A stretch of DNA of 64,000 nt, taken from Terebella lapidaria (taxonomy: Eukaryota > Annelida > Polychaeta > Terebellida > Terebellidae). Positions 39,401 to 40,622 of the stretch are shown here, piece by piece. The position numbers and the translations under genes are program-made. Location of the stretch: the NCBI GenBank assembly GCA_949152475.1, contig OX424564.1, forward strand, positions 5,704,001-5,768,000, read 5' to 3'. How positions within the stretch are numbered: position 1 is the first letter of the stretch; each line of letters starts with the position of its first letter. The notes beneath the pieces were generated by a model. That model did no database searches. It was not told the DNA's origin and saw nothing but the letters and a program-made list of their open reading frames with translations.

Positions 39401-40622
39401 TACTAGTCTCGCTGTTATTAGAACTAAACACAACATAATTGGGGAATTTATTCTACTTGTTAGTGGAAAATGACAGAGAAAGACGTGCTCTTTTCAACTT
39501 GTGTGCCAGAAAAATATATAACACTTTGAATAAAATATTCACCTCATTAGGAGAGCAATGGACTGTATCATATTCACTTCCACTGCCACTGTTGTCATGG
39601 TAACCACACGGTTCCTCCACAGAGAGGGGGACACAAGACTCCGTCTCAAAACAGTACACCTATGTGTGGGGAGAAATGTCACAAAATTACTTACTAATTA
39701 AATGCATGCACTTAACACTTTTGTATTACCCCAGTCTATCGTTAAAACAGTTTTTGTACGACACTGGTCTCATGGGTATAACATGTGGCGCTTCTACTCA
39801 CCTCGTATGGGCTACAGTGCGCTAGATATGGCTCGGGAAAATCAGGACCATATCCAGATCCAGAACCGTATCCAGAACCGTATCCAGAACCGTACCCTGG
39901 TCCATATCCCGATCCCGGTCCATATCCAGATCCAGAACCGTACCCTGGTCCATATCCGGATCCATAGCCGGAGCCAGACCCAGATCCAGACCCGGACCCG
40001 CTCATATCGAGACTCCTTCTCTCCCGGTGTAGAATGAACTCGGATCCAAGCTCCGTCTCAGACTCGGCCCTGGACTCGGACTCCGCGCCTGACTGTTGGA
40101 CGGGGAGTTTCTCAGCTAGCTTCACCATGAGGTTGAGGTTGGCGGAGGACATCCAGGAGCGGGGTCGGTCCGCCTGTTCCGCTTCATGTAACTTCTTCAA
40201 CTCCGCTGTAACCGCGATGAGAGAGGGCGAGAACGAATATAAGATGAAAGATGGTGATTTTTTTGTTTTGTTATTTTTATGAATGCCAAGTGGCCAATAT
40301 GGTTTTTAGGTCCAGCACATCAACCATATTACCGGGGAACTAATTTGGTCAAAAATGTCATCTATTTGGAACGCTTACCTAATTTAGCACGTATTTCTTT
40401 CAATAAACCCCTCTGCTTGTTGACGTGTCGTGTCCAGAATGACTCCTTGTCAGTAGGCTTGACTATGTCCTCTGAGAAGGTGGCCTTAGCGGCATCATTC
40501 CCTACCGCTTTATTCAAACTGATCGGTTCAAAGAGTGTCGCTGGGCCCTTGAATATTGACGCGGTACACATTGAGGCCGAAAACAGGAGGAGCAACATGC
40601 TCCCGGCTATGTAACGGATCAT
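293..40622 (-). CDS. Polycystin-1-like receptor (REJ/GPS protein), 3' end off the window
   Basis: Large multi-exon gene for a secreted-then-anchored surface receptor of the polycystin-1/REJ family. Forty-one exons (E1-E41, about 8.0 kb of CDS, about 2665 codons) join in phase with GT..AG introns. In order: signal peptide, Ser-Gly-rich repeats, WAP module, cadherin-like segment, CGVCGG cysteine-rich modules, REJ region, GPS autoproteolysis motif; then a membrane helix exon. Family members continue with PLAT and further helices and act in calcium-linked sensing at cilia or in sperm-egg contact; that role is inferred from the family only. Coordinates are given in the block entries. Two retroelements occupy its introns (E37/E38 and E23/E24). 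The N-terminal Ser-Gly repeats and WAP module are not typical of vertebrate PKD1. The gene may be disrupted by the insertions; RNA would decide. Confidence 0.85.
545..1375. repeat. 52-bp tandem repeat array, about 16 copies
   Basis: Head-to-tail 52-bp units (catcatgagaccccgctg ... cttcccaa), 95% or more alike by eye, one unit shortened by 3 bp near 826. Degenerate copies continue to about 1520, so the array reaches the exon 41 donor. It lies in the intron between the GPS and membrane exons. Confidence 0.95.
1524..1828 (-). CDS. Polycystin-like gene exons 40-41: GPS autoproteolysis motif
   Basis: E40 1713-1828 starts CRQWDGGDWTVDTCQ and runs to VVCSCSQLGLL, matching the GPS pattern C-x2-W, W, C, then C-x-C followed by a hydrophobic residue. 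In this family the receptor is cut just after the C-x-C-x-HL segment. Here the usual His-Leu position reads Gln-Leu, so cleavage competence is uncertain. E41 1524-1603 is an acidic, Thr/Glu-rich linker towards the membrane. Both have clean splice sites. Confidence 0.75.
1959..2430 (-). CDS. Polycystin-like gene exons 38-39: pre-GPS (GAIN-like) part
   Basis: E38 2276-2430 and E39 1959-2091. E38 holds NCTESDTCEGACIASVEIPR; E39 holds LVKFVNPETEDFVDVSGLYE followed by MPIEGEVN, the usual strand pattern just before a GPS site. The acceptor of E38 is only about 20 bp from the Ty3/gypsy insertion point, which has removed the natural upstream intron context. The in-phase join E37-E38 across 13.9 kb supports both belonging to one gene. 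Confidence 0.8.
2452..3187 (+). repeat. 5' LTR, 736 bp
   Basis: Begins TGTAGTAATTTTAG and ends TTCTTCACA (TG..CA ends). Identical by eye to 15107-15842. Contains a TATAAAGG box and an AATAAA signal, giving a U3-R-U5 layout. Confidence 0.95.
2985..3100 (+). promoter_or_regulatory. LTR promoter and polyadenylation signal
   Basis: TATAAAGG at 2985-2992 would set the start of R; AATAAA at 3095-3100 is the polyadenylation signal. The same pair occurs at 15640-15647 and 15750-15755 in the 3' LTR. Assignment is by sequence and spacing only. Confidence 0.6.
3189..3206 (+). other. Primer-binding site
   Basis: tggcgccgttcgaccagg begins one base after the LTR end and starts with TGG, the complement of a tRNA CCA end. 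Minus-strand synthesis would start here. I could not match it to a specific tRNA. Confidence 0.65.
3252..5828 (+). CDS. gag: Ty3/gypsy Gag
   Basis: 858-codon ORF; ATG at 3252 (an in-frame TTG precedes it). About 500 residues at the N terminus are Pro/Thr/Ser/Ala-rich and disordered, with a Tyr-Gly-Pro-rich patch; this is unusually long. A retrotransposon Gag capsid segment follows (AQWRATFKEGNLTQYVRSFE onward, roughly residues 510-680). A single zinc knuckle C-x2-C-x4-H-x4-C (CFFCKKPGHRWMRC) lies near residue 788, for RNA packaging. The last 43 nt overlap the pol frame. Confidence 0.95.
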   Translation: MALAPGASRSEPLDPTDDEVTINPNPAFRPSGPRSVAMSDTVPLSQEQQPSGLFDSIGDHSSLRSFSPPTDLVQEFLDEDPLDPSHTVSDILRAHARAYSATPARATQKSDFADRNYTRSRQRASVDCDIDPEQLAVDVRPVTIDTSMVTHPPSNSRIRQWVCQSDNVPESTPPNAYSANRPLAPSMTPRQHGPAPEMYSRIPTEPTVVEYTRPSQTGATSEDILMTTATRIATPLRQQRPSDTMAEPRATMRQARPRQAPSTSSRRPCDPDTPTSDTRAPAPTTHRPSPTTGEQPRFDPSQDQVVSAPAESVVQMIGPPISQSVGNTNGYGVPPVGYPGATSGVPNGVAVGYYSPHVGYANPPPGYGGVPSVIADTGYHGTQPGLVYHGVCPDGSVYRYPPPAVFPPSVGIPWVTPPYSQPAPAAQAPHDPSHTTAPPAASLAVSATTAPTAPANATPIGPDTTAPATSAVPTPTATTATTPVAVSVDTPTPQRLTSEPQTLATAKMAQWRATFKEGNLTQYVRSFEQFAAAFTYSDLNKTTTFRSTLRGRAEALALNIPVATPWGEFRRQLLEGWEPEPRRQSKRDDFPFLKRERKEDAEHYMERLQALAEQVFDDVTPTSRQRTVIAQFVNGQPDPIADKLCALTFNSYSEALTAVLKVESRQQRTARDRHRGTRRADISASGYAEDDPVNEELSCAMGQVTQGETLTPEQIAAYYDPADSDTTGLQGCDEHSVPTSSREWVAEAFQCVLSDENGLCEETAIFSVLRTTAPMKGDRPPQPGRPMVCFFCKKPGHRWMRCFRLKDVLVRNGMKPLAFRPNGPGTDRRTAQVLSVPNQTGNQTKPAPPTPPTPSSNQ
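5786..10360 (+). CDS. pol: Ty3/gypsy Pol: protease, RT, RNase H, integrase
   Basis: The frame opens after a TAA at 5783 and runs to 10360, overlapping gag by 43 nt in the -1 frame; a -1 frameshift is the likely way of expression, since there is no good ATG at the front. Protease LDSGAQ at about 6328; RT with FCVDYRLLN and YLDDV (about 7618); RNase H with DTDASG (about 8068); integrase with an HHCC zinc site (about 8918-9050) and catalytic Asp (about 9127), Asp (about 9308) and Glu (about 9417); GPF/Y-like module GPWRIIDRV (about 9838). No chromodomain; the tail is Ser/Arg-rich and basic, possibly a nuclear localisation signal. All catalytic residues are present. Confidence 0.95.
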   Translation, partial: TGPTNTSDPVVKPVGEGAEEQGPSRQQDNVPRSTSAVVTTTVPVTTPITTPQPAQPTPQLLEGVCTKCQAPTPKSASFHEGVSAPRPQRPPRGDRRPEGVSPPTANGTGTDSMSEIEWISDDGGFYAFPSGPESKLPPLHTLFRPPLDDPEIPAVINNSSATNHKCWKLPVHVGNKTIKAVLDSGAQISLLRRDQLRHVPADQRHLRSTSAIIRDVTGQSSPIDGLIDLSIQVGTNHMVVTFCVADIHDDMILGMNFFRQAHAVVNYGEGTIQVHKEILFAHKDIEANVVRMAVRRAVTVPARSEAIVELVPTSRVRVRQHPRIVQPLTTFPEETDLIMGRTLTTLNRQCVKVSVVNPADTGITLTRSDPVAIASPVESVVGALPRPGEEPDPATVDASHYRDLPPHLQEMVDRAGLAPEQHRRCANLVHQYQDTFMHPDGQLGRTQVVQHRIDTGNSAPIRQRQRRVPQAQQSIIDEEIDKMLRLGCIEPSDSPWSAQVVLVRKKNGQVRFCVDYRLLNDVTRKDSYPLPNIQDTHDALAGANYFSALDLASGYWQVEVDPSDRPKTAFATRKGLYQFKVMPFGLSNAPATFERLMETTLRGYLWTRCMCYLDDVIAYGRTFDQALANLEAVLDRIRSAGLKLQPKKCELFQREILYLGFIVSGQGIRVDPNKVKAIREWPTPCEITDVRAFLGFANYHRRFIKDYAEIAEPLVALTRGECHFTWGPAQRRAFQRLRDALIKAPKLAHPTQNPEDYFILDTDASGFAVGGALSQRVDGKEIPIGFASKTLSRTQRNYCTTYRELLAVVEMVQHYRHYLWGRKFLLRTDHSSLRWLKNYSDADGMLARWLAKLQQYDFRIEHRPGKLHGNADGLSRCHSCKHQDCPGRLVTPPTDPETSSGELPVRRITVVPTQTRADLLDSDSITSPVLPQLVSARQVVRVRALDATLDGQKWLSDYSTQDIVAAQQADPSVGKVRQWILAGTKPDSREVARQGEEVKTLVSRWNLLALQDGVLVRHIKPDPAGRPVVQTVLPVALRTQVLHQLHDLKIVGHLGIQRTIERVRRRFYWPGLALDVARWCARCPQCVTRKGKPAPKRSPLTQLPTGAPFDRIAMDILDTHKVTGRGYRYVLVVSDYFTKYTDAFPLRRHTAKNVADTLVNRWIVYHGVPKAVHSDQGTEFESSLFRHVVRLLGAKKIRTTPYRPQSDGQVERFNRTLLNMLSAFVSDRANDWDLHLPYVLMAYRTSVHSSTGCTPHLMVYGHECNLPVDLMFPTYDPEPLPPCGPEYVEYLRQAIRTAHGFAQDHLEKAAIRQKMGYDAHAKPRPQFQPGELVRYYYLPLTQNNKFARPWTGPWRIIDRVTEVDYRIALVSNPRNTRVVHLDVLKPYEGDNQAAHIYSDPVRPTSSSSKSDPEQSPDPMGLLKEFYYPWEVTVQDRHTDSDQTAESDSQTTQDRQSRSPTSSGSSRHRQRKRSHRSSSDTPKPARKTRRQKPVVSSDPETSEATPPPARPNRPRRHARRPARYR
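5968..6086 (+). repeat. Three copies of the polypurine-tract core TGAAGGGGTGT
   Basis: Exact 11-mers at 5968-5978, 6022-6032 and 6076-6086, spaced 54 bp, identical to the tract next to the 3' LTR (15094-15104). All encode Glu-Gly-Val in the pol frame; the sequence between them is not conserved. They may be internal plus-strand priming sites or a short peptide repeat. Confidence 0.85.
10361..11806 (+). other. Non-coding spacer between pol and the third ORF
   Basis: 1.45 kb without a convincing coding frame. It begins AT-rich and contains about eight CGACCC/CGGCCC hexamers (for example near 10583, 10797, 10899, 10920, 10937, 11054, 11382 and 11465). It may hold a splice acceptor or promoter for the third ORF; none could be fixed by eye. 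Confidence 0.6.
11807..14605 (+). CDS. Third ORF of the Ty3/gypsy element, function unknown
   Basis: 932 codons, ATG at 11807 in a purine-favourable context (gtcagcATGG). Acidic N terminus; basic, Ser-rich stretch with SFKKKHG near residue 185 (possible nuclear signal); a zinc-finger-like C-x2-C ... H-x4-H (ECPFC near 285, SLDAHVLAYH near 320) followed by an aromatic segment; a long Pro/Thr/Ser-rich middle; and a C-terminal coiled coil (LRLRVRVTQLEDQVAHQRQE). It occupies the env position, but there is no signal peptide, no membrane helix and no cysteine pattern of an envelope protein. Likely a nucleic-acid-binding or structural accessory protein. It keeps the element's GC-rich codon style, so it is not a recent host capture. 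Confidence 0.8.
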   Translation: MADKPGDDRENGDPGDNRPRTVKLDGDNITVQVIDTGDESDHPIVVPDNEGSSGPDSQPEQRDPVTFSDTASGSEKGARPKTARSKLAQRGERHTPSPTPDDIFNIDPERFRRLEEGGSIVQRAIEARQAAQEAQRVATASRQPDPANQVIAPIAPAPTSPASGSAVARPAASRSPNKRTYTSFKKKHGAGARSTSSSSSRSSGGSAITAPTSTFRRQVAELMELVPSPVTPYGTRPIDWNKVPLSKRNRSAGYGHIHNFDEQSTLSEGNLLTLAPLQRGDGRFECPFCIGEEEGAGERQWSSVPRRGPFRTAQSLDAHVLAYHFPFLRYFVCPARDGFRTLAQEEMFRHLSQATPQHVTSFPFYQEGRLSASGPMLVRFALRCRVDMQPNPNYRPPRVPANIPIFRRDVNTVLTFGIWHMAPELFEQYPPNSAPEVQQVLRRLEYNRASTPADEIRLTRMVSDIETMNTRVRIRRPSTIFFVRPINYQTTSVSTAEEVPTTTTGVSASAVVTTASFATVVSPATTRPVTTVTSSTPSRARPSDIIPRRMVVERPTASNVTDYRVREGLVPPPEEYPPLPSRPLNTTPVSSSTGKETPEPKSPVEDRPPPLREIAPGSPVRATPTPFSTPESSPEPSRRMVEPVPLPPYLTEEVEPLRSVPTRGTDRDRPRLQVDDPEQLESLHRDLDERLPLHGSGEFAADFQFLRQHGRRLATRSLPGLQALPGQNPDLTDFLRDEDAQRLPNYLGFHEDFWTARLEQAAHNADPLLLPSEPEEHLPTLSLARADDLAHQYLRLIRREYLTALDHHIRQAEYNGLSVGFGMGALHERHQPTFPDALSEENLRLRVRVTQLEDQVAHQRQEITRLRATSTPTPSEAQAPSTPTTPTIPGELLATIVSILPRLPPDEQLQLMRQASPAAPPPPASRREREDK
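14606..15090 (+). other. 3' untranslated part of the Ty3/gypsy element
   Basis: AT- and T-rich stretch between the third ORF and the polypurine tract; no coding frame recognised. Confidence 0.6.
15091..15106 (+). other. 3' polypurine tract
   Basis: taatgaaggggtgtta directly abuts the 3' LTR and would prime plus-strand DNA. Its core is repeated three times at the start of pol. Confidence 0.75.
15107..15842 (+). repeat. 3' LTR, 736 bp
   Basis: Same length and, by eye, same sequence as the 5' LTR. Followed by the TGTA target duplicate and then polycystin-gene intron. Confidence 0.95.
16296..21756 (-). CDS. Polycystin-like gene exons 24-37: REJ region
   Basis: Exons E24 21662-21756, E25 21147-21365, E26 20645-20768, E27 20195-20406, E28 19890-20017, E29 19550-19752, E30 19053-19234, E31 18787-18864, E32 18481-18655, E33 17857-17991, E34 17445-17574, E35 16888-17018, E36 16700-16770, E37 16296-16571. 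REJ signatures are LSPGFTYNLSVQATNFLGLA, LDASDSYDPD followed by YSWTC, CGGLSPAATYTFRLTAAN, TDGPPN and TGTALDTQF. The REJ region of sperm receptors and PKD1 folds into Ig/FN3-like units before the GAIN/GPS part. E36 carries a basic RKKR stretch flanked by serines. Confidence 0.8.
17203..17416. repeat. Intronic tandem duplication, unit about 107 bp
   Basis: Two near-identical copies starting gatttgcacgtagttgaacc at 17203 and 17310, in the intron between exons 34 and 35. They differ by a few bases. Confidence 0.85.
21952..22201. repeat. DIRS 3' inverted terminal repeat
   Basis: From about 21984 to 22201 it is the reverse complement of 28287-28515 with few mismatches. The outer 30 bp differ from the other end, as usual for split DIRS ends. 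Confidence 0.85.
22243..22343. repeat. DIRS internal complementary region
   Basis: 22243-22301 is the reverse complement of the outer left end (21951-22009). It continues directly into the reverse complement of the outer right end (about 28475-28515, one mismatch). It thus reproduces the joined ends of the element, the template role proposed for DIRS circle formation. Confidence 0.85.
22683..23870 (-). pseudogene. DIRS tyrosine recombinase, broken by a frameshift
   Basis: The N-terminal half (core-binding domain) is in the Gag frame. The C-terminal half, with the HDVRALAAS box and the FTSFYLRE tyrosine box, is in a different frame ending at 22683. The switch lies near 23267, just before the first catalytic arginine, and fits loss of one base. 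Without it the domain would have the normal order of boxes; with it, the catalytic half is not translated. Confidence 0.8.
23156..28039 (-). CDS. DIRS Gag-like ORF, open through to the recombinase N-terminal half
   Basis: ATG at 28039. The N terminus has paired cysteines (CIVCKHYLP, HNACWQC, CELCADW), the cysteine-rich start typical of DIRS Gag, then a Pro/Ser-rich part and a helical segment (to about 25700). The same frame stays open for 1627 codons: it crosses the whole RT/RNase H region, where its product is Arg/Ser/Gly-rich and probably not meaningful, and then encodes the recombinase core-binding half (SEFLLEKFNEGRAPSTIAGY). It stops at 23156 after a frameshift near 23267. Confidence 0.75.
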   Translation of the reverse strand: MKCIVCKHYLPKWEVHNACWQCRDTVYCRPSATCELCADWSVDEWKLCLQGLREIQARRFAGCPTPPSPSDSDSARPRPKASEERKRRLDLQLSNAVCAVSFDLSLSFSFSQVRVPGAARSALGTLTSPQPTGLCGSLLAPSLLAPRSHASLAERPGFQCPSVVSGSAGSVGLTTVPCARDPSGQRVLFPPPGRAPAPGAGFQPHSQGGFRSGPVSPVIRPPAPDFPSVTGPQAVATGAVASRGREPRAMSRPNPWVPGVSMSPRFPEFPFSDSPCVFQIAEDIKDDSPLTALPSGFVASSQGMLSFAQLADQGSSRASEPSGVPVQGSSSTTSEQRLRGELQSFREEMLGQWQQFLARFTPPQPPPPPSSPLPREEPSSDEEPSLQVSQSADQPLPGPSGLTLPRKRKADPDQEADQPESDDPLSWGEKLDFVKRVLPGLWPEEHAPAPVKKVARSMISSEMEHPRPSKDALRFPLSQGVRGSMQERMDETIRSNKSAIGAYPARPSVNDYYTSSELDDKPTALRRHHPHYAFFKEPKAVEIPWAALAELQHTFRVGLATDSAMDWLSMATRRAILQCRDQVLDNPDVDRDDLAEALLSCASLVTSIGKGVGDKVALDSHSLWVSELWRRDAFLSSLKFEVPDQLMTDMRVLHPVIPSSGAPTSLLLPDRSAELREVKKEADEKAAKSSTSNALLSQSKSLERLTQQMVSAFKKPQSAVQQSQPQQQPTRGRGRARGRASGLPFRGAPAGSTRGDRGRGRGRGRGEAPKPAGEKKPGTYSFGFRAGSFARVSRRAAWSARFGRYSFLRRARRSSFNSVLERVGAARGLPLGRLDAPSRIRPEIREIATVIARPKGFHSAKRSRTPPCSPRGDNGDDRETSDRTCSRGHSRVLQRVVCGSQSVGGLETSDRSFSVEQVLNRADVFHGNAGASSFSHASRFVGGNDRSQRCLFPYSNETCSSQIPEISLSRPRMAVSGAPVRIIDSAVDFHHGGSGSPESRPQAGDFYPPVSRRLANPAPLSRNADRPSTVCGKSMLTDGDQNQPKKVRLVTASRLRLLGVSLSDYLRDCFADAGWSVKIIRAVRRLPSSHSTDGQTLAVPSRDASFHGKVSSVGPPAHAAYSAASTLSMVPGHGRQIPARAGLSGSRFPSAMVAGSRQSAPRVVIPPAASIQARIYGCQYGRLGRSLGRQRGLGHLVFVSAGMAHKPVGTGGRVLGSQALGNTFPQSGCVGGHRQLHRCRLHQQAGRYEVPVAVPGRYRPPALVSRPGYFAFREAYPWSYECLGGPPLPEGPGPGHGVESCPQGIPISLRPMGHADGRFACDPVEPQTSFVCVSHSRSHGHVSGCDVDVLGGHVCVCLPPSGVVGQGDRQVSDSPVSPPADCSVSTAEVVVPGPSGVDSRLPSSASGSVGPPQTTSLQHVSSGSRKSEASCLDIVERCFRKKGFSREVSARIARSNRKSSLAVYQSKWTSFCAWCRRRKVSPFRVDAPLISEFLLEKFNEGRAPSTIAGYRTAIAKTLKPKLGIDFGHDQGLTALINSFEIERPKARNPVPEWDLSLVLNVLRKDPFEPLERASLKFLTFKTVFLLALASGSDGVSSTPCPFPKLSGSRMAPRFSSESFPPFWPKLN
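23572..25848 (-). CDS. DIRS reverse transcriptase-RNase H
   Basis: Open frame in the +1 frame relative to the Gag-like ORF. There is no ATG at the front (the first codon is GTG), so recoding or splicing is needed. RT motifs: VVPKASGGWRPVIDLSPLNK, LPFGLSTAPWIFT and the QYLDDW active site (about 25010-24990). RNase H motifs: HVFTDASMDGWG, LLELEAVFLAL, ATDNSTV. It ends with the DIRS-type tail VDLLATRWN followed by PDPTAMSVDA. All catalytic aspartates are visible, so this part looks intact. Confidence 0.9.
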   Translation of the reverse strand: MAVVELEAGPQGCPFAGPLPAAPEETVVVAEAEDAERLPSPQGKRNRVRIASDSGPDPLLECREELHGQLVSVDIPSSDEPVGARLILFWKEWERLGACPWVVSTLRRGFGLKFEKLPPLSPVPRGFTLPNDPERRRVLHEEITAMIEKQAIEPAPGDTPGFYSVLFVVPKASGGWRPVIDLSPLNKFLIVPTFSMETPEQVRSVMPRDSWVVTIDLKDAYFHIPMKPAVRKYLRFLYLGRVWQFRALPFGLSTAPWIFTMVAREVQSLAHKRGIFIHQYLDDWLIRHHCRETLIVQAQFVVNLCSRMGIKINQKKSDLSPRRDFVFLGYRYQTTSETVLPTLDGQSKLSVLSEGFLRRIPQTARRWQSLLGMLASTEKLVPLGRLHMRPIQRHLHSQWSQVTGDRSQLVQVSPEVVSHLQWWLDPVNLLRGSSFRRPLPSRHVFTDASMDGWGAHWDDSEVSGTWSSSQQEWHINLLELEAVFLALRHWETHFLNQAVLVATDNSTVVAYINKQGGTKSQSLCQAAIDLLLWCHDRGISLFARHIPGHMNVWADRLSRRGQVQAMEWSLAPRVFQSLCGLWGTPMVDLLATRWNHKLPSFVSPIPDPTAMSVDAMSTSWEGMYAYAYPPAVLLDKVIAKFRTHQCRLLLIAPCLPQRSWFPDLLELIVDFPRQLPDRWDLLKQPRSSMFHQAPASLKLHAWILSSDVSERRDFQGRCPLGSPDQIENLLWQSTNRSGLPSVLGVVAGRLVLSESMLP
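28287..28515. repeat. DIRS 5' inverted terminal repeat
   Basis: Reverse complement of the 21984-22201 repeat; ends ggcaataaatag before host intron sequence. Confidence 0.85.
28591..30879 (-). CDS. Polycystin-like gene exons 18-23: ectodomain leading into REJ
   Basis: Exons E18 30737-30879, E19 30289-30543, E20 29770-30042, E21 29385-29605, E22 28929-29098, E23 28591-28735. E18-E21 look like beta-rich Ig/IPT-like segments, but I cannot assign a family. E22-E23 (VTMWAPSTVGSCSGMLVFAK and a later YDWSIEFAD) resemble the start of a REJ region. The E23 acceptor is the least certain: a second AG upstream near 28778 breaks the phase, so the AG at 28736-28737 was chosen. Confidence 0.7.
31195..32788 (-). 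CDS. Polycystin-like gene exons 14-17: CGVCGG cysteine-rich modules
   Basis: Exons E14 32620-32788, E15 32099-32249, E16 31669-31749, E17 31195-31373. Repeated motifs DQCGVCGG, DSCGACVAGTTG, KDCAGVCGG, DACGVCGGDSSTC and DLCGQC form a run of short disulfide-rich units. The CGVCGGD-S/N-S-T-C signature is also found in ADAMTS cysteine-rich regions; here it is a repeated extracellular module. Introns fall inside the repeat, keeping phase. Confidence 0.8.
32996..36552 (-). CDS. Polycystin-like gene exons 6-13: cadherin-like ectodomain part
   Basis: Exons E6 36394-36552, E7 35983-36108, E8 35624-35797, E9 35205-35435, E10 34222-34436, E11 33850-34072, E12 33386-33635, E13 32996-33131; every junction keeps phase. 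E10-E11 read GVGNSLTLEIEIHPANDAPR, the NDAP-type strand of cadherin-like/VCBS-like repeats. E13 ends with CGPSCGEP, leading into the cysteine-rich modules. The remainder is acidic and has no domain I can name. Confidence 0.75.
36663..37779 (-). CDS. Polycystin-like gene exon 5: 12-residue GSGSGSGWGSYS repeat and WAP module
   Basis: 1117-nt exon. It opens with a third copy of the YCFE module, continues with about 25 near-identical 12-residue units (GSGSGSGWGSYS), and ends with a whey-acidic-protein-like module: CP, then C-x3-C-x4-DAEC, then CC-x4-CG and a final C, matching the four-disulfide core pattern. WAP modules often inhibit proteases or bind matrix. Because the unit is 36 bp and stop-free, a second minus frame is also open (AGEVTLAVAPAV repeats); only the GSGS frame joins in phase with its neighbours and carries the WAP cysteines. 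Confidence 0.8.
36823..37726 (-). repeat. Coding minisatellite, 36-bp unit, about 25 copies
   Basis: Tandem 36-bp units inside exon 5, most differing by one or two bases (for example ccagag/cctgag and tccccag/tttccag variants). One unit is cut short near 37390-37420. Unit length is a multiple of three, so copy-number change keeps the reading frame. Confidence 0.9.
38119..38289 (-). CDS. Polycystin-like gene exon 4: short Cys module, copy 2
   Basis: A 57-codon phase 0-0 exon: MYCFETDTCVPLSLEEPCGY, a Gly/Ser/Trp linker, then DGLHCSPNE. Nearly identical in plan to exon 3 but with a longer linker containing SGSGSW and GWGGYSGSG, a likely precursor of the exon 5 repeat unit. Flanked by good splice sites. 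Confidence 0.75.
39543..39659 (-). CDS. Polycystin-like gene exon 3: short Cys module, copy 1
   Basis: A 39-codon phase 0-0 exon: VYCFETESCVPLSVEEPCGY, a short SGSGS linker, then DTVHCSPNE. It is clearly homologous to exon 4 and to the start of exon 5, so these are tandem exon duplicates. Four cysteines per module suggest a small disulfide-bonded unit. No named domain recognised. Confidence 0.75.
39802..40205 (-). CDS. Polycystin-like gene exon 2: Ser-Gly-Tyr-Pro repeat
   Basis: Acceptor ttacag|cggag, donor acgag|gtgagt. After a helical, Glu-rich start the exon turns into (SG)n followed by repeats of the type GSGYGPGYGSG, then the module ending HCSPYE. SG runs next to acidic residues resemble glycosaminoglycan attachment sequences of serglycin-type proteoglycans; this is inference. 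A short RRSLDM stretch precedes the repeat. Confidence 0.75.
40379..40622 (-). CDS. Polycystin-like gene exon 1: signal peptide
   Basis: The ATG at 40622-40620 opens MIRYIAGSMLLLLFSASM, a classical signal peptide with a hydrophobic core and small residues before the cleavage zone. A further in-frame start lies upstream at 40661, but only MIRY places the hydrophobic core at the N terminus. The exon ends at a clean donor (ttag|gtaagcg) in phase 1. The rest of the exon encodes a polar, Lys-rich stretch of about 60 residues with no recognised domain. Confidence 0.8.
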
